Positions 1 to 6,381 of a stretch of DNA of 6,687 nt are shown here, piece by piece. Within the stretch, counting starts at the first letter, position 1. The number at the start of each line of letters is the position of its first letter. The notes beneath the pieces were generated by a model. It ran no database searches. It was not told where the DNA came from and saw nothing but the letters and a program-made list of their open reading frames with translations. Source of the stretch: Noviherbaspirillum sp. (GTDB taxonomy: Bacteria > Pseudomonadota > Gammaproteobacteria > Burkholderiales > Burkholderiaceae); contig JAQGLQ010000457.1 of the NCBI GenBank assembly GCA_028292785.1, forward strand, positions 1 through 6,687. The letters run 5' to 3'. A program made the translations under genes and the position numbers.

Positions 1-1
1 C

Positions 2-1927
2 GATGCGCCGGCGGCCTACCGCGGCCTGGACCGCTTCGAGGCGCGCAAGAAGATCGTCGCCGACCTGGATACGCTCGGCCTGCTGGAGCAGGTCAAGCCG
101 CACAAGCTGATGGTGCCGCGCGGCGACCGTACCGGCGTCGTCATCGAGCCGATGCTGACCGACCAGTGGTTTGTCGCCATGACCAAGCCGGCGCCGGAGG
201 GCACTTTCAATCCGGGCAAATCGATCACCGAAGTGGCGCTGGAAAAAGTCGCGAACGGCGAAATCAAGTTCGTGCCGGAGAACTGGAGCACGACCTACAA
301 CCAGTGGCTGGGTAACATCCAGGACTGGTGCATTTCGCGCCAGCTGTGGTGGGGCCACCGCATCCCGGCCTGGTTCGACGAAGCCGGCAACATCATCGTC
401 GCGCGCGACGAAGATGAAGCCAAAGCGAAAGCTGCCGCCCAAGGCATCAGCGGCGAATTGCGCCGCGACGAAGACGTATTGGACACCTGGTTCTCCTCGG
501 CCCTGGTGCCGTTTTCGACCATGGGCTGGCCTTCAGCAACGCCGGACATGAAGATGTTCCTGCCGTCGTCGGTGCTGGTGACCGGCTTCGACATCATCTT
601 CTTCTGGGTCGCCCGTATGGTGATGATGACCAGCCACTTAACCGGCCAGGTGCCGTTCGACACCGTCTATGTGCACGGCCTCGTGCGCGACGCCAGCGGC
701 CAGAAGATGTCGAAGTCGAAAGGCAACACGCTCGATCCGATCGACCTGATCGACGGCGTCGACGTCGAAGCGCTGGTGGCCAAGCGCACCACCGGCCTGA
801 TGAATCCGAAGCAGGCGGAAAGCATCGCGAAGGCGACGCGCAAGGAATTCCCGAACGGCATCCCGGCCTTCGGCACCGACGCCCTGCGCTTCACCATGGC
901 GAGCTATGCCTCGCTCGGGCGCAACATCAACTTCGACCTCGGCCGCTGCGAAGGCTATCGCAACTTCTGCAACAAGCTGTGGAACGCGACGCGCTTCGTG
1001 CTGATGAATACCGAAGGCAAGGACTGCGGCTTCGTCGGACATGTGCCCGGCATCTGCGATACCGGCCATCTCGATTTCTCGCAGGCCGACCGCTGGATCG
1101 TGTCGCTGCTCCAGCGCACGGAAGCCGAAGTGGAAAAAGGTTTCGCCGAATACCGTTTCGACAATATCGGTTCGGCAGTCTACAAATTCATCTGGGACGA
1201 GTACTGCGACTGGTATCTGGAAGTCGCAAAGGTGCAGATCCAGAACGGCACCGAGGCGCAGCAGCGCGCCACCCGGCGCACGCTGCTGCGCGTGCTGGAA
1301 ACCGTGCTGCGGCTCGCGCATCCGGTGATCCCGTTCATCACGGAAGAGCTATGGCAAACCGTCGCTCCGATGACTGGCCTGGCCCTCGATCCGGCCGGTG
1401 ATTCCATCATGCGCCAGCCTTATCCGGCGGCGAATCCCGACAAGCTCGACGAGCGCTCCGAGGCATGGATGGCGCAACTGAAATCGCTGACCGACGCCAC
1501 CCGCAACCTGCGCGGCGAGATGCAGCTGTCGCCCGCGCTGCGCGTTCCACTGATCATGGAAGCGGCGAACGCCGCCGAGAAGGCGCAGCTGCAGTCGTTC
1601 GCGCCTTATCTGCAGGCGCTCGCCAAGCTGTCGGAAGTCCAGGTCATCGACAAGCTGCCTGAATCGCCGGCGCCGGTATCCATCGTCGGCACGGCGAAGC
1701 TGATGCTGAAAGTGGAGATCGACATCGCCGCCGAACGCGAACGCCTGTCGAAGGAGATCGCGCGCCTCGAAAACGAGATCACGAAAGCCAATGCCAAGCT
1801 CGGCAATGAGAGCTTCGTGGCGCGTGCCCCGGCGCAGGTGGTGGCGCAGGAAAAGGAACGTCTCGCCAGCTTCAGCGCCACGCTGGACAAGTTGCGGGAA
1901 CAGTTCGCGAAGCTGGAAAAGGCCTGA
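2..1927 (+). CDS. valS: Valyl-tRNA synthetase, C-terminal 641 residues (5' end outside window)
   Basis: This class I aminoacyl-tRNA synthetase charges tRNA-Val with valine in the cytoplasm and edits mischarged threonine. The reading frame is open from base 2, so the N-terminal ~310 residues, including the HIGH motif and most of the CP1 editing domain, lie upstream (the family is about 950 residues). Visible landmarks are [18 protein letters not shown] near residues 39-56, [11 protein letters not shown] near 116-126, [11 protein letters not shown] just after, and the catalytic KMSKS loop at residues 235-239 (bases 704-718). The ValRS-type stretch [10 protein letters not shown] and [18 protein letters not shown] follows, then the helical anticodon-binding domain. 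From about residue 571 to the end, charged heptad-like sequence ([18 protein letters not shown]) forms the coiled-coil arm typical of ValRS that contacts the tRNA elbow. All expected motifs are present and I see no frameshift. The TGA stop at 1925-1927 is followed by a hairpin. Confidence 0.98.
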   Translation, partial: DAPAAYRGLDRFEARKKIVADLDTLGLLEQVKPHKLMVPRGDRTGVVIEPMLTDQWFVAMTKPAPEGTFNPGKSITEVALEKVANGEIKFVPENWSTTYNQWLGNIQDWCISRQLWWGHRIPAWFDEAGNIIVARDEDEAKAKAAAQGISGELRRDEDVLDTWFSSALVPFSTMGWPSATPDMKMFLPSSVLVTGFDIIFFWVARMVMMTSHLTGQVPFDTVYVHGLVRDASGQKMSKSKGNTLDPIDLIDGVDVEALVAKRTTGLMNPKQAESIAKATRKEFPNGIPAFGTDALRFTMASYASLGRNINFDLGRCEGYRNFCNKLWNATRFVLMNTEGKDCGFVGHVPGICDTGHLDFSQADRWIVSLLQRTEAEVEKGFAEYRFDNIGSAVYKFIWDEYCDWYLEVAKVQIQNGTEAQQRATRRTLLRVLETVLRLAHPVIPFITEELWQTVAPMTGLALDPAGDSIMRQPYPAANPDKLDERSEAWMAQLKSLTDATRNLRGEMQLSPALRVPLIMEAANAAEKAQLQSFAPYLQALAKLSEVQVIDKLPESPAPVSIVGTAKLMLKVEIDIAAERERLSKEIARLENEITKANAKLGNESFVARAPAQVVAQEKERLASFSATLDKLREQFAKLEKA

Positions 1928-1936
1928 ACGCGGCTT

Positions 1937-1974
1937 ATTGCAGGGTGGACACGCCGTTGTGCCCGCCCTGCAAT
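1937..1974. terminator. Strong hairpin between convergent valS and hydratase genes, possible bidirectional terminator
   Basis: The arms at 1937-1948 (ATTGCAGGGTGG) and 1963-1974 (CCGCCCTGCAAT) pair over 12 positions with one T-G wobble. An inner CAC (1950-1952) can pair with GTG (1959-1961) around a GCCGTT loop. It begins 9 bases after the valS stop and ends 22 bases before the stop codon of the convergent hydratase gene, which is where a shared transcription end would sit. No T-run follows the stem on either strand, so it is not a textbook intrinsic terminator. It could instead stabilise 3' ends. The hairpin is seen in the sequence; its function is inferred. Confidence 0.5.
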
Positions 1975-1996
1975 GTGATGCAATCCGCCAAGGTGA

Positions 1997-2821
1997 CTAC
2001 ACGAAAGAAATCGTCAGCCCGGACAGCGATACGCCGGAAAACGCAGAGGCCCAGGTCTCGCCCGGCGCGATCGGGCAGACATCCGTCCAGGTGCCGGTGG
2101 TGACGATCTCGCCCGCCTGCAACGGCGGAAACTGCGGCTGCGTCTTCAATAGTTCATGCAGATGCCATAGCGCATGGACGGGGCTGCCAAGAACATCGCT
2201 GCCGAAACCGGCGGAACGCAGTTCATCGCCGCAAGACAACGACAGGCTGGCGTTGGCCAGTACCTCGCCAAGATTGCGGCGGGTCGCCGACGACAACACC
2301 TTGGGCTCGCCGACAATGAGCGAACCGTGCAATCCGAACGCGGCGATGGAATCCGCCATTTCGAATTTCCAGTCGGGAAACGGGCAGGTCACGATTTCGA
2401 AGGCATGCGCCATCCACTCGATGCACTCAGCCAGCTCCTCGACGGTCGCGTCCTTCGACGGCGTCGTGGCGAGCTTGAAAACAAGCTCCGGCCCAAGCCG
2501 CGGCTGCAGCGCCCCTTTCAGGCTCTGGATGCCACGATTGTCCTCCGTGAAGCGGATCGTCGACTCGAACATCGGTGTCCAGATCGGCGTGCTGATCGGC
2601 TCTGTCACGCCATAGTGCGTCCATATCTTGCGATTCGTGAATCCGATCTTGCGGCCCGCCATGACTTCGCCCTGGGCGATGCGTACGTCGAGCATGCTCT
2701 TGACAATGTCATAAGCATCGGCAATGGTCAGCGTGGCGCTGGCCGATAGCGGGGGAATCAGGCGCGACGTGGCCCTGGCCTCAAGCAATTGAGATGCGTA
2801 ACGATTGGCTTGAGTGGACAT
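1997..2821 (-). CDS. 2-keto-4-pentenoate hydratase-like protein (FAH superfamily)
   Basis: The product resembles the MhpD-type hydratases, which add water to 2-hydroxypenta-2,4-dienoate-like enols in meta-cleavage pathways for aromatics. Related members are decarboxylases or hydrolases, so the substrate is unknown. From the start chosen here it has 274 residues, close to the family size of about 260-270. Landmarks are AGRKIGFTN (residues 55-63, with Lys58 aligning to the family's conserved lysine), PELVFKL (111-117), AFEIV with Glu142, CPFPDWKF (146-153), and a C-terminal GEIVTTGTWT turn. Glu112 and Glu142 match the spacing of two of the three metal-binding glutamates known in MhpD. The third position, residue 110, is glycine. 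The start is uncertain: ATGs occur at 2821, 2827 and 2872 and none has a clear Shine-Dalgarno sequence. I prefer 2821 because MSTQANRYASQLLEAR fits the usual N-terminus of the family. No other pathway gene lies nearby. Confidence 0.85.
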   Translation of the reverse strand: MSTQANRYASQLLEARATSRLIPPLSASATLTIADAYDIVKSMLDVRIAQGEVMAGRKIGFTNRKIWTHYGVTEPISTPIWTPMFESTIRFTEDNRGIQSLKGALQPRLGPELVFKLATTPSKDATVEELAECIEWMAHAFEIVTCPFPDWKFEMADSIAAFGLHGSLIVGEPKVLSSATRRNLGEVLANASLSLSCGDELRSAGFGSDVLGSPVHALWHLHELLKTQPQFPPLQAGEIVTTGTWTDVCPIAPGETWASAFSGVSLSGLTISFV

Positions 2822-2877
2822 GAGCATGGCGGATGTGAGCGTAAGTGAAATGGGAGGTGTACCGCTTTCCATGCGGC

Positions 2878-2896
2878 TACGTAGCTACTCTACGCA
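2878..2896 (-). promoter_or_regulatory. Hairpin enclosing the leader ORF stop codon
   Basis: On the minus-strand transcript, TGCGTAG (2896-2890) can pair with CTACGTA (2884-2878) around the loop AGTAG. This gives 7 pairs including one G-T wobble. The loop holds the TAG stop of the 16-codon ORF, and the stem lies 5 bases upstream of the ATG at 2872. A ribosome terminating on the leader would disrupt it. No T-run follows, so it does not look like a transcription attenuator. A role in controlling hydratase translation is possible but inferred. Confidence 0.25.
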
Positions 2897-2935
2897 GGCG
2901 AGGTGACTGGTAGTTGCGTGTGCGCAAAAACGCAT
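2885..2935 (-). CDS. Putative 16-residue leader ORF upstream of the hydratase
   Basis: An ATG at 2933-2935 (minus strand) opens a 16-codon ORF, MRFCAHATTSHLACVE, ending in TAG at 2885-2887. It has the best ribosome-binding site in this region: GAGAGGAG, with AGGAG ending 7 bases before the ATG. A perfect TATAAT lies about 22 bases further upstream, so the transcript would start almost directly at this ORF. The reading frame is the same as the hydratase, whose first possible ATG (2872) lies four sense codons after the TAG. It may be a regulatory leader peptide, a start for translational coupling, or the remnant of an N-terminal extension interrupted by an amber codon. I recognise no family. 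The ORF and its signals are seen in the sequence; the function is inferred. Confidence 0.4.
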   Translation of the reverse strand: MRFCAHATTSHLACVE

Positions 2936-2957
2936 CGCGCTACTCCTCTCGGCAACA

Positions 2958-2963
2958 ATTATA
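2958..2963 (-). promoter_or_regulatory. -10 element (TATAAT) of a putative hydratase promoter
   Basis: The minus strand carries a perfect sigma-70 -10 hexamer, TATAAT, in an AT-rich stretch that stands out from the GC-rich surroundings. At a 16-18 base spacing the -35 region (around CAAAAA) is a poor match to TTGACA. A TTGAAC is present but only 7 bases upstream of the -10. The expected start site, near 2951, is about 16 bases from the leader ATG, with the GAGAGGAG ribosome-binding site in between. The placement supports a real promoter despite the weak -35. Confidence 0.45.
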
Positions 2964-2977
2964 GAATCAAGTTCAAC

Positions 2978-3021
2978 GATTTTTGATAAAAAATCTATGA
3001 CCTTGGGTTATTTGCCCCAAG
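2978..3021 (-). terminator. Possible transcription terminator downstream of yaiI
   Basis: Reading the minus strand after the yaiI stop, CTTGGG (3021-3016) and CCCAAG (3007-3002) form a 6-bp stem around an 8-base AT-rich loop. A run of six T follows about 8 bases later (2993-2988). That run belongs to a second, AT-only inverted repeat, GATTTTT / AAAAATC (2978-2984 with 2989-2995). The stem is short and the T-run is offset, so this is a weak intrinsic terminator candidate. Its position, 32 bases past the last gene of the ruvAB-yaiI unit and before the hydratase promoter, is suitable. Confidence 0.35.
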
Positions 3022-3053
3022 AAACGCTATTGTCGAAGGAAAGTTGCAGCGGG

Positions 3054-3506
3054 TCATCCATGTCCATGCCGCCGCAGATGCCCGTCGAGGGCGCTGGCGA
3101 AAGCATGACGATCGTTTTGACTGAAAGGCGGCGGACCGCCGGTTTCGATACCGGAAGTACGCAGCTGGTCCATGAAATCGCGCATGGTCAGGTACTCGCG
3201 GATATTGTCTTTTGTATAAAAATCGCCGCGTGGATTGAGCGCGAATCCGCCTTTTTCAATCACCTCCGCTGCCAAGGGGATATCGCCGGTTATCACCAGG
3301 TCGCCCGCCCGCGTCAGGAGAACGATTTCCTTGTCGGCCACATCGAAACCGGCCGGCACCTGCAGCGACTTGATGAATCGGGACGGCGGAGTGCGCAGCA
3401 GTTTGTTGGCGACCAGCGTTACCTGTATCTCCATCCGGTCGGCAACCCGGAACAGGATCTCCTTGATCGGACCGGGGCAGGCGTCGGCATCGACCAATAT
3501 CTGCAT
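3054..3506 (-). CDS. yaiI: YaiI/YqxD family protein (DUF188, UPF0178)
   Basis: This is a small cytoplasmic protein of the conserved DUF188 family, which is related to PIN-like nuclease folds. Its biochemical role is not established. It is 150 residues long from the start chosen, against about 150 for the family. Visible family signatures are VDADACPGP at residues 5-13 (acidic residues Asp6 and Asp8), [32 protein letters not shown] and the C-terminal [19 protein letters not shown]. The start is set at the ATG at 3504-3506 because [11 protein letters not shown] matches the usual N-terminus. An upstream ATG at 3536 would add ten residues and overlap ruvB. The gene begins 8 bases after the ruvB stop, with GCAGG just ahead of the ATG, so it is probably co-transcribed and perhaps translationally coupled with ruvB. 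I see no functional link to recombination beyond this position. Confidence 0.93.
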   Translation of the reverse strand: MQILVDADACPGPIKEILFRVADRMEIQVTLVANKLLRTPPSRFIKSLQVPAGFDVADKEIVLLTRAGDLVITGDIPLAAEVIEKGGFALNPRGDFYTKDNIREYLTMRDFMDQLRTSGIETGGPPPFSQNDRHAFASALDGHLRRHGHG

Positions 3507-3514
3507 AACCTGCG

Positions 3515-4579
3515 TCAAGCCTGCGGCAGATTCCACAGGTCGCCATTCGGCCCTGTGCGCGGCGCGGTAACGCCGAAATGCGCATACGCGGCCGGCGTGG
3601 CGATGCGGCCGCGCGGCGTGCGTTGCAGATAACCTTGCTGGATGAGATACGGCTCGAGCACATCTTCGATGGTGTCGCGTTCTTCGCCGATCGCGGCCGC
3701 CAGATTGTCCAGGCCGACCGGACCGCCGCCGAACTTGAACAGCACTGCTTCGAGCAGCTTGCGGTCCATCACGTCGAAACCGACCGGATCGACGTCGAGC
3801 ATGACGAGGGCGGCGTCGGCAATCGGCTTGGTGATCTCGCCGTTGCCCTTGACCTCGGCATAATCGCGCACCCGGCGCAGCAGACGATTGGCGATCCGCG
3901 GCGTCCCCCTGCTGCGCTTGGCGATTTCCATGGCGCCTTCCTGCACGATGGGCGCGTTCAGCAGCGAGGCGCTACGCGTAATGATGCGCGCGAGTTCCTC
4001 CGGCGTGTAAAACTCGAGCCGGGCGACGATGCCGAAACGGTCTCGCAGGGGATTGGTCAGCATGCCGGCGCGCGTGGTGGCACCCACCAGCGTGAAAGGA
4101 TGCAGGTCGAGCCGCACCGAACGCGCGGCCGGACCTTCGCCGATCATGATGTCGATCTGGTAATCCTCGAGCGCCGGATAAAGGATTTCCTCGACCACGG
4201 GCGACAGGCGATGGATCTCGTCGATGAACAGCACATCGTTGGGCTCGAGATTCGTGAGAAGCGCGGCGAGGTCGCCGGCCCGCTCGAGAACCGGGCCGGA
4301 CGTCTGCCGCAGATTGACGCCCATCTCGCGCGCGATGATATGCGCCAGCGTGGTCTTGCCCAGCCCAGGCGGACCGAACAGCAAGGTATGGTCCAATGCT
4401 TCGTGCCGCTGGCGCGCGGCGGTGATGAATATCTCGAGTTGCGAATGAATTTTTTCCTGCCCGACATACTCGTCGAGCTGCTTCGGTCGCAGCGCGCGCT
4501 CGATCGCCTCCTCATTGGGCGAGACCGGGGTGGCCGCGATGATGCGCTGTTCAGTCAAATTGTCTGTCTGGATACTCAT
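3515..4579 (-). CDS. ruvB: Holliday junction branch migration ATPase RuvB
   Basis: RuvB is the AAA+ motor that, as hexameric rings loaded by RuvA, drives branch migration of Holliday junctions during recombinational repair. The product is 354 residues, slightly longer than E. coli RuvB (336). It shows Walker [10 protein letters not shown] (69-77), Walker [11 protein letters not shown] (116-125), a sensor-1 region GATTRAG (166-172), the arginine-finger region PLRDRFG (177-183), and the sensor-2 region RGTPRIANR (224-232). A C-terminal winged-helix domain follows (about 255-340, with [12 protein letters not shown] and [12 protein letters not shown]). The start MSIQTDN is preceded by GGGAACAGG. 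The gene follows ruvA by 32 bases and precedes yaiI by 8 bases on the same strand, consistent with an operon. No motif is missing. Confidence 0.98.
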   Translation of the reverse strand: MSIQTDNLTEQRIIAATPVSPNEEAIERALRPKQLDEYVGQEKIHSQLEIFITAARQRHEALDHTLLFGPPGLGKTTLAHIIAREMGVNLRQTSGPVLERAGDLAALLTNLEPNDVLFIDEIHRLSPVVEEILYPALEDYQIDIMIGEGPAARSVRLDLHPFTLVGATTRAGMLTNPLRDRFGIVARLEFYTPEELARIITRSASLLNAPIVQEGAMEIAKRSRGTPRIANRLLRRVRDYAEVKGNGEITKPIADAALVMLDVDPVGFDVMDRKLLEAVLFKFGGGPVGLDNLAAAIGEERDTIEDVLEPYLIQQGYLQRTPRGRIATPAAYAHFGVTAPRTGPNGDLWNLPQA

Positions 4580-4611
4580 GAACCTGTTCCCTTCATTGAC
4601 GCTCGTTCATG

Positions 4612-5190
4612 CTAGGCCTTGGACAGCGCCTTGAGCGCGAGCTTGATTCCCTCCGATACGCCTGTGCCGGCCGGAACCTGCTTGAGCGCGAGCATCGCCT
4701 CCTTCTCGGAGTAGCCCAGCGCCACCAGCGCATTCGATATATCCACGGTCGCGTCGGTATGGACAATACCCCCGACTGTGCCGAGATCCGCGCCCAGCTT
4801 GCCTTTCAGTTCCAGCAACAGGCGCTCCGCGGTTTTTTTGCCGATCCCCGGCACCCTCGTCAGGCGTCCAGCTTCCTGCAAGGTGATCGCCTGCGACAGG
4901 TCGGCCACCGACATCCCCGATAGAATCGACAATGCCGTACGCGCGCCCACGCCTGAGATCTTGATGAGCTGCTTGAACACAGTGCGTTCTTCGGCGGTGC
5001 CGAATCCGTACAGCAAGTGAGCGTCTTCGCGCACGGCCATATGCGTGAGCAACACTATTTTTTCGCCGGTTCCCGGCAGGTTGTAAAAAGTGCTCATCGG
5101 CACATCCACTTCATAACCGACGCCGTTGCAATCGACCAGCAATTGCGGCGGATTTTTTTCTAGCAATATTCCCGAAAGGCGACCGATCAT
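4612..5190 (-). CDS. ruvA: Holliday junction DNA-binding protein RuvA
   Basis: RuvA forms tetramers that hold the four-way junction in a square-planar state and load RuvB. The 192-residue product has the family's three-part layout. The N-terminal OB-fold begins [12 protein letters not shown]. The acidic pin is Glu55-Asp56 in [11 protein letters not shown], in line with E. coli RuvA. Two helix-hairpin-helix motifs follow, [16 protein letters not shown] (about 75-90) and [20 protein letters not shown] (about 110-129). The C-terminal domain III, which contacts RuvB, follows after a flexible linker ([15 protein letters not shown], about 151-165). The start is fixed by the conserved MIGRL. No strong Shine-Dalgarno sequence is visible upstream. 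It is the first gene of the ruvA-ruvB-yaiI unit and faces a 127-bp gap shared with a divergent gene. Confidence 0.98.
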   Translation of the reverse strand: MIGRLSGILLEKNPPQLLVDCNGVGYEVDVPMSTFYNLPGTGEKIVLLTHMAVREDAHLLYGFGTAEERTVFKQLIKISGVGARTALSILSGMSVADLSQAITLQEAGRLTRVPGIGKKTAERLLLELKGKLGADLGTVGGIVHTDATVDISNALVALGYSEKEAMLALKQVPAGTGVSEGIKLALKALSKA

Positions 5191-5317
5191 AGCGACATGG
5201 CTTTAAAAAGTTAGATGCATCATACAGGACCGTGATGGCGCACAGCCGCTGCCCGGCACTGCGAGCCGCTGATATTACATGGAATTTTTTTCCTGAAATT
5301 CAACTCCAATAAAGCTG
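5191..5317. promoter_or_regulatory. Divergent intergenic region between ruvA and the HExxH gene
   Basis: This 127-bp gap must hold the promoters for ruvA (leftward) and for the membrane protein (rightward), unless ruvA is read through from purH-ruvC. On the minus strand a TATGAT (5224-5219) lies about 28 bases before the ruvA start. It is a reasonable -10, but the -35 position (GGCTGT) is poor. A second candidate further out, TTGAAT with TGTAAT at 18-base spacing, lies in the AT-rich part near 5274-5304. For the rightward gene I find no convincing promoter. I see no full LexA-type CTGT-N8-ACAG site. The TATGAT overlaps a CTGT half-site only. Confidence 0.3.
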
Positions 5318-5779
5318 ATGGCCGGTCGACATACCAAATTCATACGGAAGCAAAGTTTGCTGCGCGTCCCGTCGCGCGTGGGACTGCTGCTGGGAATACT
5401 GTGGGCGCTGCCGCTGACGCTGTTCGGAGCGCTGCTCGCGCTGCCAGTCCTTGCCATGCGTGGAAAATTGCAGGTGATACGCGAACCCGGCGCCGCGCTG
5501 CTGGTATCCGGTCATGTCGCCGATTACCTGCTCAGCAGGCATCCCTATGGAGCAATGGCCGCGATGGCGCTGGGGCATATCATCATCGCCGATCGCCGCA
5601 GCCTGTCGTCGCGCATTATCATTCATGAACTGGCTCATGTGCGTCAGGCGATGCATTGGGGAATTATCTTTCCGTTCGCTTATCTTGCGTCGAGCGCATG
5701 GGCAAGGATGCGTGGGCAGGATGCTTATTGGCACAACCGCTTCGAGATTGCGGCGCGTGAGGCTGAGAAGCATTTTTGA
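5318..5779 (+). CDS. Uncharacterised membrane protein with HExxH zincin-like motif
   Basis: This is a 153-residue protein of unknown function. The N-terminus is basic (R4, K7, R10, K11, R16, R20), followed by a long hydrophobic segment at about residues 21-47, a likely membrane anchor. A zinc-metallopeptidase-type motif, HELAH (103-107, bases 5624-5638), sits in the longer pattern HELAHVRQ, followed by HWGIIFPFAYLASSAW and DAYWHNRFEIAAREAE. In gluzincin-like families a downstream glutamate completes the zinc site; Glu143 or Glu148 could serve. I recall similar small bacterial membrane proteins with HExHVRQ, WGxxFxPAYL and DNxFExEA patterns, but none with a known role. Proteolytic activity is inferred and untested. 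The gene lies opposite to its neighbours between ruvA and ruvC. The start has no strong Shine-Dalgarno sequence, but an in-frame stop at 5294-5296 leaves little room for another. Confidence 0.8.
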   Translation: MAGRHTKFIRKQSLLRVPSRVGLLLGILWALPLTLFGALLALPVLAMRGKLQVIREPGAALLVSGHVADYLLSRHPYGAMAAMALGHIIIADRRSLSSRIIIHELAHVRQAMHWGIIFPFAYLASSAWARMRGQDAYWHNRFEIAAREAEKHF

Positions 5780-5785
5780 CTGCCA

Positions 5786-5810
5786 TGCTCGTTCACTCCC
5801 AGGGGGAGCA
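5786..5810. repeat. Short inverted repeat between convergent HExxH gene and ruvC
   Basis: Two alternative pairings overlap here: TGCTC (5786-5790) with GAGCA (5806-5810), and the tighter CTCCC (5796-5800) with GGGAG (5804-5808) around a 3-base loop. The position, 6 bases after the membrane-protein stop and 27 bases before the ruvC stop, would suit a shared transcription end. Neither strand has a T-run after the stem, so terminator function is only a suggestion. Confidence 0.2.
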
Positions 5811-5837
5811 AACTGTTCTTCAAGCGCGCCTATCCTT

Positions 5838-6380
5838 TTAACCCACCAAACGTCCGCGGCGCACGCGCAACCCTTTCTTCGCCAAAGCCGGCGCGATGGC
5901 TCCCAGCATGCTGAGCGCTTCTCCGCTATGCGCATGGCAGATGGCCACGCCCAGCGCATCCGCCGCATCGGTGCTCGGCATGCCCGACAGCAGCAGCAGG
6001 CGCTGGACCATATCCTGCACCTGCTGTTTCTGCGCCTTGCCGTGCCCGACCACCGCCTGCTTGATCTGCAGCGCGGTGTATTCGGCCACCGCCAGCTCGG
6101 CGCTGACCAGCGAGCAGATCGCCGCGCCGCGCGCCTGCCCCAGCAACAGGGTGGATTGCGGATTCACGTTGACGAACACTTTCTCGATCGCCGCGCAATC
6201 GGGCGAGTAGGTGCGGATGATCTCGGAAACCCCGGAGAGTATCGTCTTCAGCCGCTGCGGCAGATCGGCATCGGGCGTCTTGATGGTGCCCGATGCGATA
6301 TAGGTCAGCTTGGCGCCATTCTTGTGAATCACGCCGAAACCGGTGGTACGGAGGCCGGGATCGATCCCCAGGATTTTCAT
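5838..6380 (-). CDS. ruvC: Crossover junction endodeoxyribonuclease RuvC
   Basis: RuvC is the dimeric Holliday-junction resolvase that nicks two strands symmetrically, working with the RuvAB motor. The 180-residue product has the full catalytic set at the same positions as E. coli RuvC: Asp7 in [17 protein letters not shown], Glu66 in AAIEKVFVN, and Asp138 and Asp141 in [14 protein letters not shown], which bind the metal ions of the RNase H-like fold. The conserved [14 protein letters not shown] (73-86) and the basic patch [12 protein letters not shown] (110-121) are also present. The ATG lies one base after the purH stop (TGATATG), so translation is probably coupled to purH. Downstream, ruvA does not follow directly as usual. 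A gene on the other strand lies between them. Confidence 0.98.
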   Translation of the reverse strand: MKILGIDPGLRTTGFGVIHKNGAKLTYIASGTIKTPDADLPQRLKTILSGVSEIIRTYSPDCAAIEKVFVNVNPQSTLLLGQARGAAICSLVSAELAVAEYTALQIKQAVVGHGKAQKQQVQDMVQRLLLLSGMPSTDAADALGVAICHAHSGEALSMLGAIAPALAKKGLRVRRGRLVG

Positions 6381-6381
6381 A

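Noticed and set aside
638..1321. Minus-strand open frame (227 codons) opposite valS
   Set aside because: It lies fully within the valS coding region, is rich in His, Arg and Ala, and matches no family I know.
1791..2615. Plus-strand open frame (274 codons) spanning the valS end and antisense hydratase
   Set aside because: It runs out of frame through valS and antisense through the hydratase, both of which have strong family motifs.
3054..3536. Longer version of the yaiI gene starting at 3536
   Set aside because: The ten extra residues are not part of the family N-terminus and would overlap ruvB by 22 bases. [11 protein letters not shown] is the usual start.
4589..4606. Five-codon ATG...TGA mini-ORF between ruvA and ruvB
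   Set aside because: It is too short, has no ribosome-binding site of its own, and is readily explained by chance in a 32-base spacer.
3578..4615. Long plus-strand open frame (345 codons) opposite ruvB and the ruvA end
   Set aside because: It is the antisense shadow of a clear ruvB gene in GC-rich DNA. The product is Arg/His-rich with no recognisable motif.
5207..5228. Possible LexA (SOS) box upstream of ruvA
   Set aside because: The minus strand has a CTGT half-site (CTGTATGATGCATC), but no ACAG at the required 8-base spacing.
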